The notes under the pieces were generated by a model. That model did no database searches, had not been told where the DNA came from, and worked only from the letters and a program-made list of their open reading frames with translations. The translations under genes and the position numbers were made by a program. From positions 134,349,001 through 134,413,000 of the forward strand of contig CM032232.1 of assembly GCA_019009955.1 (NCBI GenBank): a stretch of 64,000 bases of DNA, written 5' to 3'. The DNA comes from Riptortus pedestris (Eukaryota; Arthropoda; Insecta; Hemiptera; Alydidae). Positions within the stretch are counted from its first letter, which is position 1. Every line of letters starts with the position of its first letter. Shown piece after piece: positions 11,291 to 23,286 of this stretch.

Positions 11291-11764
11291 GGGTACAAAA
11301 CAAGGGAATAAGAGGGTCACAAGGACATGCAGTGGTTTCCCGTCGCCTTCTGCATTATGTCATCCAGGAATAAAGGCATCATGAGGAACATTCCATACGC
11401 ACCGATAAGAGCATGGTGGTTAAAATTACACTCGAGGCCAGAGTTATTAGAAAGCCCACCCCTCGGTAGCCTGTAGCCTGCACAAGCTGACTAATGATAG
11501 ACTATTAGCCAGTATCAGTATGCAGACTACAACTTTAATCTACCCTCTAGGCCACACTCACATGTCGGAAGTGAAAACTTAGACAAGAAGGGCGCCAATT
11601 TTTTTTTTTTTTTTAATTTAGAAAAACTTAATCATAATTTTGTGTTATATTATTAAAATTTGAACCAAATACATGGAACGAACAAGCATTCTAGGAGCAA
11701 ATAGATTCCCTCTCTGAAGGAATACTTTGTGTTTCAAATTTATTAAATATATATAAGACGTTGT
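11291..11764. other. Unassigned intronic sequence
   Basis: A GC-richer block (about 11310-11600) ending GGGCGCCAA and a T run; possibly a transposon 3' end on the minus strand with its A tail. Not identified. Confidence 0.3.
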
Positions 11765-12243
11765 ATTTTCAGCTATTGAGGTTGAACTTGTGATTTTCGC
11801 ACAATGTCCTCAAATATCTATTGATCCTACCTAGGAGATGACGAAACTGAGATCGTTCAAAATTTTATATGTATGTATATATGAGTCTGTTGCTCATCTT
11901 GCGGTCGAATGTTTGCATAATCGTTGCCGAACTCGACATATAAGCGTTCCATGTAAAACTAAAGAATAAGTTTGTTAAGGCCTGCAATCGGACCAGCTGT
12001 TGGAGAGATGACGGTTAGAGAGGGGGGGTCAGAAATTCAAAATGTCTCCACTACTATGAGTCGGCTCGAAAAATTGCATATAACCAATTTTGGTCCACAT
12101 TTAATGTTCTATAAATGTTGTCCTATGTACATTTTCTCTGTCTCGAATATTAGCAAAGATTTAGACTTTTATTTTTAATTTTTAACCTTCATACCAGCAA
12201 GTGGGAAAGCTCCTTTGTGCACCCCACTGCGCTACAGACTTTT
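11765..12243 (-). mobile_element. HINE-like element copy, diverged
   Basis: AGCTATTGAGGTTGAACTTG, TATTGATCCTACCTAGGAG, CTGTTGCTCATCTTGCGGTC, CTCGAAAAATTGCATATAAC and a decayed terminus GTGGGAAAGCTCC...CAGACTTTTTTA. Confidence 0.75.
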
Positions 12244-12782
12244 TTATTAGTGACCCTTTCTAAGAGTATTGAATTGTTAAGTACCACATGTTGACTTCTG
12301 AATTCCGGTTTGAACTCTTTATCCCGCGTGTCTTCATAAAACGCTATAGAGCTGGGGCGATAATAAAAAATTAAACTGGAAGCTAAGCCTTGGAATACGC
12401 CTCCTGCGAAAGAGGATGATGTAGGGGGGAGACCCCCTGAAATAGGGTTTTATCAGGGAGTGGGAGGGAGGCGATAACATTTAACCACCTCCAGGATATA
12501 GGCCTGCATCTTGCAGGAGGTATGCACCTATCAAGGCTCTTATCACCAGCCTCTCTTATCAGTGTCCCATCGCTATCTCTCTCGCCCCGCCTCTGCATTT
12601 ATAGTGCTACTCCTGTTTATCCGCCGCCCCTATCGCCCCCTTCTATCATGCATGCTTCCCTCTATTACTTCCCCATTCCCTTCTTCTTTCAAACCTACTC
12701 CCGTCTTTTAGGAGGCATCCAAGGGTGGCAAGAGGAGTATGTGACAGAAAGGGGGACTAACAAGTGCATAGCTCAGAAAAAC

Positions 12783-13150
12783 CCGTCATCAATTGCTGCG
12801 TTAACCAAAATGATTTCCCCTTTGCTGGGGACTTCTGACAGAAAGGAACCTCGTCCTGTATACTGTCCTATATTTCTACCTTAATAAGAACTCTAGGTAA
12901 ATAATAATTTACATTTAAGCTGTGTTTGAGACAGTTGGGAAAACGTAACAATACACTTAACCACATTAATATTCAAGTTAGAGAAATATCTGTAGAGGAA
13001 CAAGTTTTGTTTTCACCACTTTTCAAACCGCTACCCACTCCTAGCCCAACTTCAGCGATTAAAGAATATGATCTTTACTTTTACACGAAACATTTAGCTT
13101 TCGGATTTATATGTTTCTTGTCCTGCTTATATTTAAAACTTCTTTATTTA
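12783..13150 (+). mobile_element. HINE-like element copy, strongly decayed
   Basis: CCGTCATCAATTGCTGCGTT matches the start; later ATTAATATTCAAGTTAGAGA and ACTTCAGCGATTAAAGAATA match inner modules. No 3' end. Confidence 0.5.
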
Positions 13151-13439
13151 AAGAGTCTTTCTTATTCCTAGCGGCGAGTGTTTTGAATAGTGAGCAATCA
13201 GATGGATGCGATTGGTATTGGCAAGACATCGGAGCGAGAACAGCTCGTTCAGGGTATAACATGAAATGTTAATAACATAATTGGATACGTCGAATATTTT
13301 TGGATTGTGATAACCAAGTAACTAATGGAGGGTAAGGGGGTTGAATTGAGAGCTCTGTATGGATCGGTAATTGTTGGCTTAGTGAAGGATAGGAGATGTC
13401 GAATTAATGAAGGGGTTAGAAGTAGGATTAGTTTGGGAT

Positions 13440-15440
13440 CTGTAGTGATGGATTAGTATGGATGTCGGATCAGAATCGGTGAGATTAGTCAAGGAAGTCA
13501 GATCGGCATCGGGGGAATTAGTAAGGATGTTGTCTGATCGGCATCGGTGGGATTAGCAAGTACGTCGATCGGCTGTGGGTTTAAAAATTATGTCGGATCG
13601 GCATCGGTGGGATTATTGAGGACATCGGATTGGCATCTGTGAATTTAGTAAAGATGTCGAACGGCATCGGTGGGGTTTGCAAGAATGTCGGATCTGCATC
13701 GGAGAGACTAGTAAGGACATCGGATCGGTGGATTTAGTAAGGACGTCTTTCATCGTTCGTGGGATGAGCAATGGCTTCAGATCGGCATCGGTGGGATTAG
13801 CAAGGACGTCGATCGGCTGTGGGTTTAAAAATTATGTCGGATCGGCATCGGAGAGACTAGTAAGGACATCGGATCGGTGAATTTAGTAAGGACGTCTTTC
13901 ATCGTTGGTGGGATGAGCAATGGCTTCAGATCGGCATCGGTGGGATTAGCAAGGACGTCGATCGGCTGTGGGTTTAAAAATTATGTCGGATCGGCATCGG
14001 TGGGATTATTGAGGACATCGGATCGGTGGATTTAGTAAGGACGTCTTTCATCGTTGGTGGGATGAGCAATGGCTTCAGATCGGCATCGGTGGGATTAGCA
14101 AGGACGTCGATCGGCTGTGGGTTTAAAAATTATGTCGGATCGGCATCGGTGGGATTGAGGATATCGGATCGGCATCAATGAATTTAGTAAGGACGTCGGT
14201 CGGCATCTGTGGGATTTGCAAGGACGTCGAGTCGGCATCTGTGGGATTAGCAACGATGTCGGGTCGGCATCTGTGGGATTTGCAAGGACGTCGGGTCGGC
14301 ATCTGTGGGATTACAACGATGTCGGATCGGCATCTGTGGGATTTGCAAGGACGTCGGGTCGGCATCTGTGGGATTAGCAACGATGTCGGGTCGGCATATG
14401 TGGGATTTGCAAGGACGTCGGGTCGGCATCTGTGGGATTAGGGATGTCGTCGAGCGTCTGTGGGATTAGCAACGATGTCGGGTCGGCATCGGTGGGATTA
14501 GCAAGGACGTCGATCGGCTGTGGGTTTAAAAATTATGTCGGATCGGCATCGGAGAGACTAGTAAGGACATCGGATCGGTGAATTTAGTAAGGACGTCTTT
14601 CATCGTTGGTGGGATGACCAATGGATTCAGATCGGCATCGGTGGGATTAGCAAGGACATCGATCGGCTGTGGGTTTAAAAATTATGTCGGATCGGCATCG
14701 GAGAGACTAGTAAGGACATCGGATCGGTGAATTTAGTAAGGACGTCTTTCATCGTTGGTGGGATGAGCAATGGCTTCAGATCGGCATCGGGGGGATTAGC
14801 AAGGACATCGATCGGCTGTGGGTTTAAAAATTATGTCGGATCGGCATCGGTAGGATTATTGAGGACATCGGATTGCCATCTGTGAATTTAGTAAAAATGT
14901 TGAACGGCGTCGGTGGGATTTGCAAAAATGTCGAATCTGCATAGGAGGGACTATTAAGGATATCGGATCGGTGAATTTAGTAAGGACATCAATCATCGTC
15001 GGTGGGATGGGCAATGGCTCATATCGGCTTCGGTGGGATTAGCAAGGATGTCAGATCGGTATCAGTGGGAGTTGTGAGGATATCGGATCGGCATCAATGA
15101 ATTTAGTAAGGACATAGATCGGCATCGGTGGGATTAGCAAGGATGTCAGATCGGTATCAGTAGGAGTTGTGAGGATATCGGATCGGCATCAATGAATTTA
15201 TTAAGGACATAGATCGGCATCGGTGGGATTAGCAAGGACGTCGAGTCGGCATCGGTGGATTAGTGAGATATCTTATCCGCATCTGTGAGTTTAATAAGAA
15301 AGTTGAGCAGCATCGGCAGGATTTACAAGAATGTCGGATCGGCATCTGTGAATTTAGTAAGGACGTCGGGTCGGCATCTGTGGGATTAGCAAGGATGTCG
15401 GGTCGGCATCGGTGGGATTAGTAAGGAGGCAGGATTGAAA
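13440..15440. repeat. GC-richer minisatellite with 149-bp higher-order repeat
   Basis: About 2 kb of tandem units of roughly 32-37 bases related to ATCGGCATCGGTGGGATTAG plus CAAGGACGTC. In parts four variant units form a longer unit: TTCAGATCGGCATCGG recurs at 13776, 13925 and 14074 and again at 14626 and 14775, spacing 149 each time. A central block (about 14200-14480) is a plain ~32-base array with CATCTGTGGG variants. Long frames through it are by-products of the repeat. It lies in the multiplexin intron 7745-17018 and stands out as much less AT-rich than its flanks. Confidence 0.9.
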
Positions 15441-15469
15441 TTAGTAGGATTCTGGGTGGGAGAATTCGA

Positions 15470-16220
15470 ACGGGAGCAATGAGAGTTGTATTAGAAGTCC
15501 CGCTCTATATTCAAGATCAAGGAGTATACAGTTCTATAGTTTGGAGTCTCCTATGGCTACTCAATGAAGTGAGCTAGAATCAGTTCAGAAAAAGCTCCAC
15601 CAATGCAAGTTATCTCAGAATGAAATGTTTACAGAACGAACCAATTACATTAATATTAAGTCATAAGATATTATTTTTTTCTTAAACGAACTGATATTTC
15701 TTATATCAATGAATAAATTATCTTTTATTGTATTATTTATACTAGAGGCCCCATGCCACTATTTGATATCCAAATACATTTGCAGTTTCATTAACTCAAA
15801 CTAGCTTCATTTATATTACCTATCCATTATAGTTATTAGAAAAGGATTTTAAGTAAATTGTGTGCATGTGTGTGTCTGTGTTTGTGGGATTTTTTACTAT
15901 CCTCGGTAGACCGTGTGTTTCATATGATAATTCCTCATGAATAAGCTTCCTCCCATTAGCATATAGATTAAATTTATATTGTGTCTAATCTCTCTTAACT
16001 ATTTGCAAGTTCTTAAATAATTCATTGGATTTTTTTTCTTTATTCCTGCTGCAAAGGATACAAAGGTAAAATTAATTTTTATTTTCTATATGAATTATCA
16101 TATAATCCGAATGAAAAATAAAGCTCGAGCATATTACCTACCTATAAAAATATATTGTTCTAAGGAGGTTAATTTGTGAACTAAGTTTTTCATCCAGTGA
16201 TATATGATAATTAAAAAATG

Positions 16221-16277
<57 letters not shown>

Positions 16278-16764
16278 AAAAAGATAATTTAAAGATATTG
16301 TGACTCTTACTGGAAAAAAAAAATAATAATTACAGCAGAAAAATGAATAACCAGAGCATGAAATAGTTCATATAAGTTGAGAAAGCAACCATGGATAAAA
16401 TACACTTTTTAGAAGCAGTACATACAGTACATTTTTTTCCCTCTCTGGAATCAAACAGCTCAAAATCCCTTATTCTATTTTTACTTAATTTCTTCAAATG
16501 AATTTTTATATAACCAATTTTATTATTAATTCAATTCTCTACAATTATTATTCTATACATTCCTTTCAAATTTCAAATATTAAGGGAGGTATCTGTTTTT
16601 GTTTGTTTTTACCCAATGAATTATTCATCTGATTTTCACTTAACTCGGTCCTTAAAAACTTCACCTGCCTAGTTAATGTTTCAATTATAGTTTAAATAGG
16701 CTTTTTTGTGGGAGGAATAGGAAATAAATTGTCAAATGATGCAATGGGAATAAATGGTGCAGTA
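15470..16764. other. Unassigned intronic sequence
   Basis: AT-rich, one TA microsatellite at 16226-16275 and a (TG)n-like patch near 15865. No exon seen. Confidence 0.4.
16226..16275. repeat. (TA)n microsatellite
   Basis: About 50 bases of pure TA in the multiplexin intron, without recognisable HINE-like flanks. Confidence 0.9.
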
Positions 16765-16818
16765 CGTGGGAAATTTACTTAGTTTGCACATCCACTGTGT
16801 GATGGACAGATTTTTTTT
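16765..16818 (-). mobile_element. HINE-like element, 5' terminal fragment
   Basis: ACGTGGGAAATTTACTTAGT followed by CTGTGTGATGGACAG matches the terminus with several changes. Sequence upstream (16590-16764) is too diverged to assign. Confidence 0.5.
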
Positions 16819-17018
16819 CTGATACCAAATGCGCTTGATTTATTGAAATGCATTCGGATTCCCTATGCACTAGGGGTCTGCAACTATCTATTATTTGTAT
16901 ATGTTAATCTAAATACATAAATCTTAATGTAAAATAAAATTTAATTTGATGTCTAAGGAATACAATACAATATTCTGCCTTCTTTTTTTAAAATTGATTT
17001 TCCACAAACATTTTTCAG

Positions 17019-17126
17019 GGCTTGCCTGGAAGGCCAGGGTTGATTGGTCCACCAGGAACACCTGGATTTAAAGGACAGAAAGGAGAACCTGGTGAAGTTA
17101 TTGCGCCTTTTGGAGACACTCTTCCA
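17019..17126 (+). CDS. Mp: Multiplexin exon: collagen Gly-X-Y repeat
   Basis: The exon is 108 nt, phase 0 at both ends, 36 residues (GLPGRPGLIGPPG...GEPGEVIAPFGDTLP), between a TTTTTCAG acceptor and a GTAAGT donor. The first 26 or so residues keep the Gly-X-Y register; the last ten (EVIAPFGDTLP) form a non-helical interruption. It joins in frame to the exons at 7562-7744 and 17964-18047. Confidence 0.93.
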
Positions 17127-17963
17127 GTAAGTCCTCATTATTTAACTTGTCTGAGGGGTAATTAATTGCATGAATATGTTAAATGCCATCCAATTCCAAG
17201 CAATACCAAAAATTTTCAAACATTTTTGAAATAGGATTTTCCTCAGTGAAAAACATTTTGTTAATAATTTTAAGGAGATTATTAAGAAGCAAAACATTTA
17301 ATTTGCTAAAATATTCTGCATAATCACAGCATATTATTTATGATTTCTGTTCTTTTATTTTTTTTAAGTTTTTACTCAATATTCTTAAAAATAATTTTGC
17401 TGCCACTTTGGTTAGTCAATTAATTTTGTTGTTATGTAGGGCCACAACCCAATATAAATTACACTTTCATAGCCCAAGCTCCATCTTCAAGGTGCAGTCC
17501 TTCAAGTCAGGCTTTGCCTTGTCTCTAAAACTGAACTGTAAATTTTTATAGGAGCAGAATCTATTTATTGTTCCTTATTAAAGTTTGATTTGCCATCAAC
17601 ACCTCATTTGCAGTTTTTGAAATTACTAATTAAAATTATTTATCACATTTATTATTATCACATTTCTTCATCTGATTTTCTTGCCAATTCTTATGGAATA
17701 GTAATATAAGCATTAGACCAATAAGAGACAATTTTTTATTCTAACCTAATATGGTTAGATTTTTTTTTAACCTAATATGTTTACTTTATTTAACTATGAT
17801 TAGATATTCACCTCCCTCTTGGGTTCTTAATGAAACTTAAAAATAAATAGTGTTGTGTAGAAATCCTTACATAACTTTTAAAATTATTTAAATCCATATT
17901 TAGCAAATATTAATTTCATTTTTAATATTGGATGTTGTCAGGAAAATTATTTATTTTTTTTAG

Positions 17964-18047
17964 CTGAAAGGAGAAAAAGGAGATCCAGGCAAAGATGCAG
18001 TCCAGTATGTACCAGTTCCTGGACCACCAGGACCCCCAGGAGCTCCG
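17964..18047 (+). CDS. Mp: Multiplexin exon: collagen Gly-X-Y repeat
   Basis: The exon is 84 nt, phase 0 at both ends, 28 residues: LKGEKGDPGKDAVQYVPVPG followed by PPGPPGAP. The acceptor is TTTTTTTAG and the donor is GTAATT, weaker than those of its neighbours. Two Gly-X-Y blocks flank an imperfect VQYVPVP interruption. Confidence 0.92.
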
Positions 18048-18194
18048 GTAATTTACAATAATTGTTTAAAATTTTAGAGTCAATTTTAGTTCTGAGCATT
18101 AATTATTAGAAGGGCTCCATATTTTTTTATTTTGTGACGTATCAATATAAATCGGCTGAGTTCCGCCATACTTTCTAACCCATGCTCTGACTGG

Positions 18195-18340
18195 CATGGC
18201 CAGTGGAAGGCCTATATAACAATGTAGCCATTATTTTAGCTACCTTTTTGAATTATATTTTCTCCTGATGAGGTGTCGTGTGGACATGAAACTAGTGAAG
18301 AAATAAAAATGATTTAAATAATCATTTGACATTTTAATTT
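18195..18340. repeat. Short interspersed repeat, copy 2
   Basis: GCCAGTGGAAGGCCTATATA, CTCCTGATGAGGTGTCGTGT and AATGATTTAAATAATCATTT, parallel to 330-475. Lies in the multiplexin intron 18048-19642. Confidence 0.6.
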
Positions 18341-19642
18341 TTTTGTTGACCTTCCACCATAGGTTAGTTTAAAAGGGCTGAAGTTTAGTTGGACTTTGAA
18401 AAAAATAACACCTTCTAAGTTACTGTGTTTTTCTTTTCTCCCTTTCCCTTGTTCCAAAGCCGCAGGTGCTTCAGTCATTCAAATTTTTGTTGCCCAAAGT
18501 AAATAAATTAAGATGGAATAAGATTTATTCCATACTCATTATAGGTATAGACAGGTACACATATGCCAAGCATTCTTTCTAATACCGCTTTTACATGCAG
18601 GACGAACCAATTATAAGTGGTGCCATCAGAATTAGTTTTCACTCCTTGAATCATCTTTTATTCCTTTCTTTAACTCTGAGAATTATTTCTACTATAAATC
18701 TTTGTTCATTAGCATATCTCCAACATCAATGTCATTTAATTGGTAAAAAAAATAACGAGAATGTCCAATTAGGTGCCAACATTTGTATTTTTTTGATACA
18801 CTGAGCCCAACTCTCCTTGATTTGATAATTCTCAGTGAGGACATTCTCACTTGGTATCTCAAGTAATTTAACACACTCCCTATTTGAAGACTTTTAACGG
18901 CTCTATAGAATTGCCGATAACTTCCGGCAAAAAAAAAATCATACATCTTGAAAGGTAGGTCTTCCTTGGTCCTTGTTATGTAGTCACATTGTAACACTGC
19001 TTCACACATCCATACCTATAACTCCACTCTTTTGGAATATACTTTTATCTTCATGTAATCTTCCTCAGTTCCAGTAGATAACAGCTTGTACTCAGCTGTT
19101 ATCAAGAAATGATTTTCACTACCATCAGCCATCTGTGTAGCCTGAACATAAAAAATGATTGGAGGGAGGGGTGTTTAGTGCTGATTAGAAAGCAGTTTAT
19201 TTGCTTTTTTAGTTGATTAACTCTACATATCAACGTTCCCATTGTAAAAATAATTGCTAGTATGAACATGTGTAAGAAACATTCATATTTTGATTAGTTA
19301 AGTTGTAAAATATACTAGTAGCTGATGTGAGCTGTCAGAATGTAAAAGAGAGTGTAAAATCATTCCAGACAATATGTCTTTGTTAAAGAGATACTGAGGT
19401 AGAATATATTAATGAATACATCCCTCAGTTTTTTTTTTTCAAAAATTTTATAAACATCTCCAAATTTGATGTATATTTCTACTAAACGGATTCACTAATC
19501 TTAATTATGTTAGAAAATATTATGTAGACAACTTCTTATTCCAACCACAATTACATCTTAAATAGATTACAATACTAAACCAAAAAAGTTGAAATTTTGA
19601 TTCAAACAAATGAAAATAATATCCATCTAATGTGGATTTTAG
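18341..19642. other. Unassigned intronic sequence
   Basis: AT-rich. A minus-strand frame of 105 codons (18692-19009) has no recognised domain. CAGATGGCTGATGGTAGTG-type sequence near 19110 looks like old repeat. Confidence 0.35.
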
Positions 19643-19760
19643 GGATCGCCAGGTGTTTCAGTCATTGGTCAAAAAGGAGAACCAGGTGAACCCGGCATTC
19701 CAGGATTTAGTCATAAGCATGTCTACGGTGAACCTTCTTTTGTTCCAGCTACAAGAACAG
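19643..19760 (+). CDS. Mp: Multiplexin exon: last collagen block and start of NC1
   Basis: The exon is 118 nt, entering in phase 0 and leaving after the first base of a codon. It encodes GSPGVSVIGQKGEPGEPGIPG, the last Gly-X-Y run, then the non-collagenous FSHKHVYGEPSFVPATRT. The acceptor is GATTTTAG and the donor G|GTTAGT. The change from triplet repeat to unique sequence marks the end of the collagen rod. Confidence 0.92.
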
Positions 19761-21066
19761 GTTAGTTAAAAATAATTAATTATTTTCCTATTATATTTCC
19801 TATTTATTAAATGTTAATGTATTATTTTTAGGTTGTTGCAAGTTTATTGTATTGTCGTTTGATTAAAAAAAAAATTAAAACCCAGATAATGAAAAACTTT
19901 TTATAAAAAATTGATGTCATAGTGTTGATGAGGAAAAAAATTTAATTTTTCATTCTATAAAAAATAAGAGCAACTAAATTCAGGAGCCCCCTCACCATAC
20001 ATAAAATAAACATTTCATTCAATATTTGACCTTGCTTTTAACTTATACATTTGGGATTAAATCGTTTAATTCTTAGCTACAGCTATGTAATTTTGGGATG
20101 ACAATTGTCCAGAATTTTCCAGAATAATATTAGCCACACAAGAATGGTTAGCAAAGATCTTAGCAATTTAGTTCGGAAAATACAATTTTACAAACATAGC
20201 ACTTTCTTGAATTTTCTTTTTCGCCTTCAATAAGCATGCCTTCTATAGGATAAAAAAATGAAGTGTGTGTATAGAACTTGTGCATTATAAAATGAAACTA
20301 AATGAATTTCATTCCCACTGGTAAGCACTTTCACCTCAGTTAAAAAGTTAATCTGCTGTTTAGCAGGCTAATAGAGAGATTGATGTTGAGAAATGGAGAG
20401 GGGGGGGGAGATTAAATAATATTTAGTGCATCAAACAGTTTGTAGTCTTGGCACTGCAACCCTGGAGATCTGGGTTGGCACAAATGTCTCTTCAAATCTG
20501 CAGGTTGTTGCCTCTAGGTTAACATCTGTACTGTTCAGTGACGCTCTCTTCTTCCTTGCAGCTCTTCTCTTCCAGGCTAAGAAAACTCGTCTGGTTTTCT
20601 TAATAATAACCCATATGCCACTCCCATTTCTAACTGTTTAAATATGCAATATTGCCTTATCAAGAAGTCTTTTAAGGTAGAGGTATTATATTAGAGCACA
20701 AAAGGAGCTGTTTCTGTAACTGACGGCTGTTTAATCTGCTCCCAGATTCCCAGGGGTTTCAGCATGCTGAATCATAAGGAGCGGGGTGCAACTGAGTTAC
20801 TCAAACACTACTTAAATTATTTTTAGACAATGACACATTTTGTGAATGAAGGGTTTCTGTCAATACCTCCTTTTCACCATTCTATTAAGCTCTGCATTAA
20901 CGATTTACAAATTTGTTTGATGTGTATATAAATAAACACCAGTTGTCTATGGACTAGAGTTTAACTTCACCCTACATCCAAATTTAAAAAAAAAAACTTA
21001 TTGGTTTTTATGAGTTATTTTCGAAGTGTATTTATACCCATGATATTCACTGTTTCTGCTTACAAG
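19761..21066. other. Unassigned intronic sequence
   Basis: AT-rich except for about 20430-20800, a more balanced block with a 71-codon frame of no recognised kind. Confidence 0.35.
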
Positions 21067-21129
21067 GAGTGAAAAAAGGAATTGAAAGACTTCAAGAAGA
21101 ACTTGAAAACTTGAAGGAAAGAAATGAGG
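21067..21129 (+). CDS. Mp: Multiplexin exon: short helical segment of NC1
   Basis: The exon is 63 nt. With one base carried from the previous exon it reads GVKKGIERLQEELENLKERN then E, leaving in phase 1. The leucine/isoleucine spacing (I, L, L, L at three to four residue steps) and the high Glu/Lys content indicate an amphipathic helix or short coiled coil just before the trimerization domain. The acceptor CTTACAAG has a weak pyrimidine tract; the donor is GTAAGC. The exon is short, but frame continuity on both sides supports it. Confidence 0.85.
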
Positions 21130-21449
21130 GTAAGCTATCCATAAAGAGCACTTGGGTTGTTTTCTTTATTCAGGTTTCATTAGTTTGTTCACAGTTTTAT
21201 TTGTTCACTGATAATTAATAAAACAAATCCATCACAAAAAATCATCCACTCTAGTTCATTGCTTATTCATCACAGTTTCTTGTCAATATATTTTACAATT
21301 TTATTACTTTAATTTATTCCCGATTTAACTTATTGCACATTGTATGGATTTCTTTAACCCTAACAAATACCACATATCAAACAGGGCATTCTGTATATCT
21401 AGATGGCTTGGCTGTTTTTCTAAAAAGTTGTATGACCTGTTTTATATAT

Positions 21450-21520
21450 AAACAAAACAAGCTACCCTCCTTTGGGAGTGTTCTCGTCAGGAACAGCCTC
21501 CTTATATGCCCATTGGGTAA
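21450..21520. repeat. Short repeat related to 7783-7850
   Basis: See the shared AAGCTACCCTC block. Both lie near LINE insertions in multiplexin introns. Confidence 0.45.
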
Positions 21521-21728
21521 TATTAAAATTTTATTTTTATAAATGATAATTTATAATTCTCGCGGAATGTTTGATTACCACAATAGTTAAATTCTGTAGG
21601 TCCATTGAAGATAATCCCCTGTTCTTTTAAAAATTTAGCAGATCTTTTGGGTATCGCACTTCCTTGCCTCTGTGAAACCTTTAACGCTCCATCATTCACT
21701 TGCATATTTTTCCTTTAAATATAGTATC

Positions 21729-22703
21729 TCAGTCTCATCCTTATTCCCCCAGCTGGCAGGTGTACCACAGGGGAGTATCCTAAGTCCTTTCTTATTCCTT
21801 ACCTATACTGCCGACATCCCATCACATCCCGAAACTTCCCTTCTCACGTATGCAAATGATACTGCAATCTTGACGTCCAACTCAGACCTAAATATGGCAT
21901 CCACATCTTTACAAGAACACCTAGCTCTGCTAGAATCCTGGCTGACTCAATGGAGGATCAAGGTCACCAGCAGCAAATCAAGCCATGTAACATTTACCCT
22001 CCGACGTTCCATTTGCCCTCCAGTTACACTCAATAGCGCACTAATTCCTCAAAAATCACAAATTAGGTATCTAGGACTCACATCAGACAAGCGACTAACT
22101 TGGAAACCTCACATCACATTAAAAAGACAAGAAGTGAATCGACGGTACAGACTTCTACTAAGACTACTTGACAACAGATCTAAACTATCACTACACAACA
22201 AACGACTGATTTATACGACAGTACTCAGAGCAACATGGACATACGGAGTTGAACTTTGGGGTTCCACTAAACCTTCAAATTCCTACAAAATCCAAACCCT
22301 CCAATCTAGAATAGTCTGCAAAATTACAAATTCCCCTTTTTACGTATCCAATTTAACTTTCCATAATGACCTCAACATTCCTTTTGTCCATACCCTCGCC
22401 AAATCCCAATATCAGAAATTCCACTCTCTCCTTCCCGCACATCCTAATCCTTTAGTCGAATCACTTTCATCTACCCATATTCCAGAAAACCCAAAGCAAC
22501 GTCTGATGCGTAAGTGGCCAAGAGATCTTCTCGTGAAGTGTACTGTTTAACTCCATAATACAACCCAATGTTCCCTCCATTGTGGGTATCATCAATGGAC
22601 AACTCCCCACCTCAAGACAATATTCAAGCCATTCTTAGTATCATATCATTTGCTTGTAATGTTTAAATATGTTGTTGCAAATAAACGAATAAATATTTTT
22701 AAA
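21729..22703 (+). mobile_element. 5'-truncated jockey-like LINE with 12-bp target duplication
   Basis: An open frame to 22550 starts inside the RT domain at LAGVPQGSILSPFLFLTYTA and runs through the catalytic strand, the QIRYLGLTSDKRLTWKPHI motif, and RATWTYGVELWGSTKPSNSY. About 150 nt of 3' UTR and an A/T-rich tail with AATAAA follow. The same 12 bases (AAATATAGTATC) lie at 21717-21728 and 22704-22715, giving both insertion ends. The catalytic box reads YAND instead of YADD, so the enzyme is dead by sequence. The apparent ATG at 21672 is host sequence upstream of the junction. It lies in the multiplexin intron between 21129 and 24350. Confidence 0.9.
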
Positions 22704-22984
22704 AAATATAGTATCAACAGCAAGGTTCATAAATCCTCTTCTTTTCCTCATCTACTTCTGTTGACTGGTTGATATTGGTTTTGTACCTCAATGTAAGATC
22801 TATGATGAGTCCTTCATTTTCTTCTCTTTTAATTTTTTACTATATCTGCTTGTTTCGGTAAGACAAATTGCAATTCCCCTCTTCATAGACTTCCCAGTCT
22901 TTATAGGCTCTTTTTATTAAATGGACTATGCCTGTTCTAACTTTATGGTGGCAGCTGTTGCTCATCAACTCTCCCCTTTTGCAA

Positions 22985-23286
22985 GAAACTAAAACTGGAG
23001 GTAGGGTTTCAATCTCACTCCTCTAAAGACCCCTACCATTGGTCCATTTTCAGGCATTAACAAACTCGCTCCTTGGTTTTCACAAAATGTTTAAATATTT
23101 GATAAGGTAATGATAACAAAAAAAAAATGTGACTACTAGAGAGTTAAGTGACAAGTGTTATATATGTGTACATATGAACAGGCATCACTTTCATCATCTC
23201 AGGTAGAACCGATCAACATTTGTCGAAATGTTTAAAATCGTGCCATGTGTACAACCTAAATAGCTGACTTAAGGTAAATCCGCTAA
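22985..23286 (+). mobile_element. HINE-like element, 3' two-thirds, decayed
   Basis: CTCCTCTAAAGACCCCTACC, CAGGCATTAACAAACTCG, a short TATATGTGTACATA tract, GAACCGATCAACATTTGTCG, CATGTGTACAACCTAAATAG and GGTAAATCCGCTAA. Confidence 0.7.

Noticed and set aside
13677..14441. Frames with repeats such as PTRRPCKSH in the minisatellite
   Set aside because: Both strands are open for the same reason, a stop-free tandem unit; no start or splice context.
13440..15440. CRISPR-like array
   Set aside because: Units are contiguous variants without unique spacers, and the genome is animal.
18692..19009. 105-codon minus frame as a host gene
   Set aside because: No recognised motif; lies in an AT-rich intron on the antisense strand.
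21672..21728. ATG at 21672 as start of the jockey protein
   Set aside because: The target duplication at 21717-21728 shows that this part is host intron; the element itself starts inside the RT domain.
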